Shown: piece after piece, positions 60,085-64,000 of the stretch
Numbering within the stretch: the stretch's first letter is position 1
How the letters are laid out: the number at the start of each line of letters is the position of its first letter
From: Antilocapra americana
Lineage: Eukaryota; Chordata; Mammalia; Artiodactyla; Antilocapridae
Length of the DNA: 64,000 bases
Direction: 5' to 3'
NCBI GenBank assembly: GCA_007570785.1
Contig: ML660777.1
Coordinates: 6,717,820 to 6,781,819 of the forward strand
Notes under the pieces: generated by a model
What the model was told of the DNA's origin: nothing
What the model saw: the letters and a program-made list of their open reading frames with translations, nothing else
Databases searched by the model: none
Made by a program: the position numbers and the translations under genes

Positions 60085-60290
60085 CGCTATTCAGTATTTT
60101 GGTCATCTGATACAAACAGCCGATTCATTGGAAAAGTCCCTGATGCTGGGAAAGATTGAGGGGAGAAGGATAAGAGGGCATCAGAGGATGAGATGGTTGG
60201 ATGGCATCACTGATGCAATAGGTATGAACTTGGGCAAACTTCAGGTCACAAAGAGTTGGACTCAACTGAGTACCTGAACAACAATAACAA
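60085..60290 (+). mobile_element. BovB 3' fragment
   Basis: Sense: ggaaaagtccctgatgctgg, gatgagatggttggatggca. About 40 bp before the tail (ggagttggtgatgg region) is deleted. Confidence 0.88.
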
Positions 60291-60352
60291 GATAACCACA
60301 TTCTTTAATATGAAAGATGTCACTTAATTTAGAACTATGCATTGATACTCTT

Positions 60353-61417
60353 CGGTGATTGAAGACTTTTCAGTTTTTGACTGTGTAGATCACAACAAAC
60401 TGTGGAAAATTCTTAAAGAGATGGGAATACCATACCACCTGACCTGCCTCCTGAGAAATCTGTATGCAAGTCAAGAAGCAACAGTTAGAAACGGAAATGG
60501 AACAACAGACTGGTTCCAAATTGGGAAATTGAGCACATCAGGCTGTATAATGTCACCCTGCTTATTTAACTTATATACGGAGTGCATCATGTGAAATGCC
60601 AGGCTGGATGGAGCACAAGCTGAAATCAAGATTGCTGGGAGAAATATCAATAACCTCAGATACGCAGATGACACCACCCTTATGGCAGAAAGTGAAGAGG
60701 AGAGCCTCTTGATGAAAGTGAAAGAGGAGAGTGAAAAAGCTGGTTTAAAACTCAATATTCAAAAAAAAGAAGATCATGGCATCTGGTCCCATCATTCCAT
60801 GGCAAATAGATGGAAATAGTGGCAGACTTCATTTTTCTAGGCTCCAAACTCACTGCAAATAGTGACTGTAGCCATAGAATTAAAAAAAACTTGCTCCTTG
60901 GAAGAAAAGTTATGACCAACCTAGACAGCATATTAAAATCAGAGACATTACTTTGCTGACAAAGATGCATCTAGTCAAAGCTATGGTTTTTCCATGAATG
61001 GATATGAGAGTTGGACTATAAAGAAAGCTGAGCTCTGAAGCACTGATGCTTTTGAACTGTGATGTTAGAGAAGACTCTTGAGAGTCTCTTGGACTGCAAG
61101 GAGATCCAAACAGTCAATCCTCAAGGAAATCAGCCCTGAATATTCGTTGGAAGGACTGATGCTAAAGCTGAAACTCCAATACTTTAGTCACCTGATGCGA
61201 AGAACTGACTCATTGGAAAAGACCCTGATTCTGGGAAAGATAGAAGGCAGGAGGAGAAGGGGATGACAGAGGATGAGATGGTTGGATGAATCACCGATTC
61301 AATGAACATGAGTTTGAACAAGCTCCAGGAGTTGATGATGGACAGGGAAGCCTGGTGTGCTACAGTTCTTGGGGTCACAAAGAGTCGGACACAACTGAGT
61401 GACTGAACTGAACTGAT
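60353..61417 (+). mobile_element. BovB LINE 3' 1.07 kb
   Basis: Sense copy from just before reverse-transcriptase motif A (FDCVDH-type, 60,355-60,594) through RYADD near 60,660 to the gaactgaactga end. Stops, small deletions and frameshifts break the ORF; the C-terminal part survives at 61,078-61,266. Confidence 0.93.
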
Positions 61418-61458
61418 GCATTTATAGAGCTGAACAAATAACCAGTTTTACATTTTAG

Positions 61459-61906
61459 ATGTGTTGGAACTGACAAGACTCTCCTCAACCAAACTCCAGA
61501 CAGATTCCTTTGAACCCAACTAGGCTGCATCCTTGAGCATTCCTCAAAAGTCTAATTTTAGAGAGAATCCCACTAAGTCAGTTTAGCCAGAGTCCCCACC
61601 CTCCATATCTGATCGGATTCCTCATCCCCACACTCCGCCAGGTACTGTCTGATCATCCTGGCTGCTCTTCAGCAAGAATTCTGTCATGTTGGTTTAGGCA
61701 GGAATTTCCTTTTACCTCTGTTGTTCCCTCTTAGTAACTTTCCATCTCCCCATCTCCTCAGGTATAAATTCCCACTTTTCTTTGCTGTATTAAGAATTGA
61801 GTTCAGTTCTGTACCGAGGTTTCTTTTCCCTGTTGCAATAATTCTTAGTTAAAATTTGCTTTTACAATTTAATTACTGTCCAGATCTGATTTTTCTTCTA
61901 CAGAAG
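61459..61906 (+). mobile_element. Probable solo LTR of an endogenous retrovirus
   Basis: A block of about 450 bp starting TGTGTTGGAAC and ending TTCTACA, with a TATA-like tataaat at about 61,764 and a downstream gcaataattctt segment that may serve for polyadenylation. No retroviral coding sequence lies on either side. Gamma/ERV1-type by layout; the family is not identified and no clear target duplication was found. Confidence 0.5.
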
Positions 61907-62149
61907 ACATTTCAATGAGTTTCTTAAAAAGGAACTGCAATAGGAACCCAGAGAAGTACTATCTAGATGTAACTAAGGAGACACTAAAAAAAAAAAAAGT
62001 GAAAACAATTTTTGGAACAAGTGGTTAGATTAGTTACCTATCAGCACCTTCAGATGAAATCTGATTGACAAAATGGTGCCAGCTATCCAAAAATTTAGAA
62101 GTGCATTCACACCAGAAGTGCATAGCTACTACAAAAGTCTAAGGCAGAA

Positions 62150-63480
62150 ACCTATTTAAATGTTTAAAGGTTGTGGCTGGAGCATAGTGGGTAAAGGGGA
62201 AAAATGGAAAATGATAGCAGAGTATAAGGAGGAGTCAGATTATATAGCCTTGTGAATCAGGTTGGAATTTTCTTTTCAGTACTACGGTATGCTATTAAAG
62301 AGTTCAAATGGGGATCTGACCATTGGATGTGGAGTTGAGAATGGATTAAAAAGAATAATGGAGGCATCATGATGACCACTTGGATGAGTATTACAGTCAT
62401 CTGGGGTAGACAGTAATGGTGACTTGGATCAGGATGTTGCTCTAAAGATGGAGCATGAAGTAGGCAGATTTAGGACAAGATTTGGAGGTTGAGGTGACAT
62501 GAATTATATTCATTTGGATGCAGGATGCTGAGGAATCAAGGAGGGCATGTGGGTTTTAGGCTTGAACAGCTGTGTGGGTGGTGGTGGGTGGGGGCTGACA
62601 CTGTGGATAGGACAGTTTTGGAGGAAACGGGACATGTTAACTGTGAGATGCCTACAGAGGTCTAAGTAGAGATATCAAATAGATATTGGCTTATCTATAT
62701 GGAGGGTATATATGGAGATTAAGGAGTCAATTTGAGAATCATTAGCATACAAGTGACATTTAATGCTCTTAGAATGAGTCAGCATGCTATCCAGAGAGAA
62801 GAGAAGGGAACTGAGACCATGCCCTGGGACAAATCAATGTGTAAAGAGGAACAGGGGACAGTGAAGACCGCAAAGAAGGAGGGGATAGTGGGTAAAACAA
62901 AAACCAGAACATGCGTTTCCATGGAAGCCAAAAGAACACGTTTCAAGTAGGAGGAAGAGCTCGGCTATGTAGACATTGCTGCTAAAGATGAGATTCTTGG
63001 ATGTGGCAACCTAGAGTTCCCCAGCGACTCACAGCAGCTGTGTCAGTGGAGTGGTGGGACCAGAAATCATAATGAAAGAGCCTAGGACCAACTGGCAATG
63101 TTCAAAAGTCTCAATATTATTTAGCTTTGAAGCAAAGCAGGACAATGGAATACAATGTTCCTGAAAAGGAAGGTGGCAGACATGTTTCTCTTCACATGGA
63201 GATGCTTCAGTATGTTTGTAGGTTGATATAAATGATTCGAGAAAGAAGGAGACACTATGGCAATAGGAGTGGATGGTAATTGCAGCGGTGATGTCCTTGA
63301 GAAGCAAGAGGGAGTTGGGAAGGAGACCAGGGTGCATATGGACGACTTGGTCCCCAACATTTTCCACCACATCATCCAAGGATGGTGGCTGCAAAATGCT
63401 GACTATACGGATGGATCACTAACACCAAGCAAAAATGTGAACTCCTGGTGGGGCTGATAGGTGGCTAAAACCTTTGATAA
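62150..63480 (-). mobile_element. L2 LINE fragment, 1.3 kb, third copy
   Basis: Antisense L2 in consensus order: agccttgtgaatcaggttgg, gagttgagaatggattaaaa, gtattacagtcatctggggt, gaatcaaggagggcatgtgg, gaccatgccctgggacaaat, cagtggagtggtgggaccag. The longest old element in the window; its ORF is not open. Confidence 0.75.
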
Positions 63481-64000
63481 GATTGAAGAATTGTTAGAAT
63501 TCAGAAGGAAGAACAAGTGGGCTTTGTTCAGTGTTTAGGAAGAAAGAATTTAGATGTTTAAATCCCTATTTTCCTAAGCAAAATGATGACTAGTTATCAT
63601 CATTTTGACTGTTTAAAAGTTTGAAAAGATAGGTATAATATCATACAAATGTATACAAATTATTTTTCAGTCAATGATTTCTATTCACATGTAAACTTTT
63701 GAACATATATTGTCTACAAGTTTATACATACCTAACTGGATCTTTGAATATTCATTTGATATTTGCTGTGCAAGTGCCATGAGGTATCATCAGAGTTTGG
63801 GTTTTTTACTTTCTTTAATTGTGCTTTTAATCACATCTTCTCTCTGCCTGTCTTGGAAAAGCCACTTTTATTGTTAGTTAGAACTGTCTAGCAGAGTCAG
63901 AACAACTGGAAACAAGGAAAAGCACAATCTCAGGCCAAGAAATTTAACTGAAAATAAGACATGCTATTTAGACTATAGAAGAAAAAAAGAATTGAGGTGT
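63481..64000. other. AT-rich right edge
   Basis: Nothing recognised. Confidence 0.5.

Noticed and set aside
1..64000. CRISPR arrays, bacterial operons or phage-type systems
   Set aside because: No spaced direct repeats and no prokaryotic gene organisation; the DNA is clearly mammalian.

Overview
The window is mammalian nuclear DNA from a pecoran ruminant (cattle, sheep, goat or a relative). Copies of the ruminant tRNA-Glu-derived SINE Bov-tA and the horizontally acquired RTE-type LINE BovB occur throughout, with cetartiodactyl CHR-2-type SINEs and L1 tails. Ancient mammal-wide repeats (MIR, L2, MER5A, Tigger1, MaLR-like LTRs) lie beneath them. The exact species cannot be fixed from the sequence.

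One protein-coding gene can be supported: the 5' end of ADGRG6 (GPR126), an adhesion G-protein-coupled receptor, on the minus strand. Its first exon lies in a CpG island (about 49,280-50,360) and ends at 49,447 with a perfect GTAAGT donor. Exon 2 is 40,661-40,761. Spliced together they encode the start and the whole signal peptide of the receptor. The initiator ATG is split by intron 1: AT in exon 1, G in exon 2. The N-terminus is close to my recollection of the human protein ([11 protein letters not shown] core). Positions 1-40,660 are the 5' part of intron 2; the CUB-domain exon expected next is not in the window. Positions 50,360-64,000 are 5' flanking DNA in which I see no gene.

Layout: 1-40,660, intron 2, with a 2.2-kb BovB flanked by target-site duplications (6,486-8,728), a pair of BovB copies (11,782-13,915), a Tigger1-derived element, an L1 3' end (21,883-23,052), many Bov-tA copies and several repeat-poor stretches (notably 16.2-20.4 kb and 27.5-29.9 kb). 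40,661-49,447, exon 2, intron 1 and exon 1. 49.3-50.4 kb, CpG-island promoter. 50.4-64 kb, upstream flank with old LTR, MIR and L2 relics, a BovB copy with an inverted 5' segment, a BovB cluster and a probable solo LTR.

The most interesting signals are at the ADGRG6 start. Two short upstream ORFs are chained to each other and to the split start codon by overlapping stop/start codons. There is also a second strong 5' splice site 60 nt beyond exon 2, a 17-G run in intron 1, a near-consensus CTCF motif at 10.2 kb, and a long imperfect hairpin at 9.5 kb that matches no repeat I recognise. All repeat-family names come from memory of consensus sequences and were not checked by alignment.
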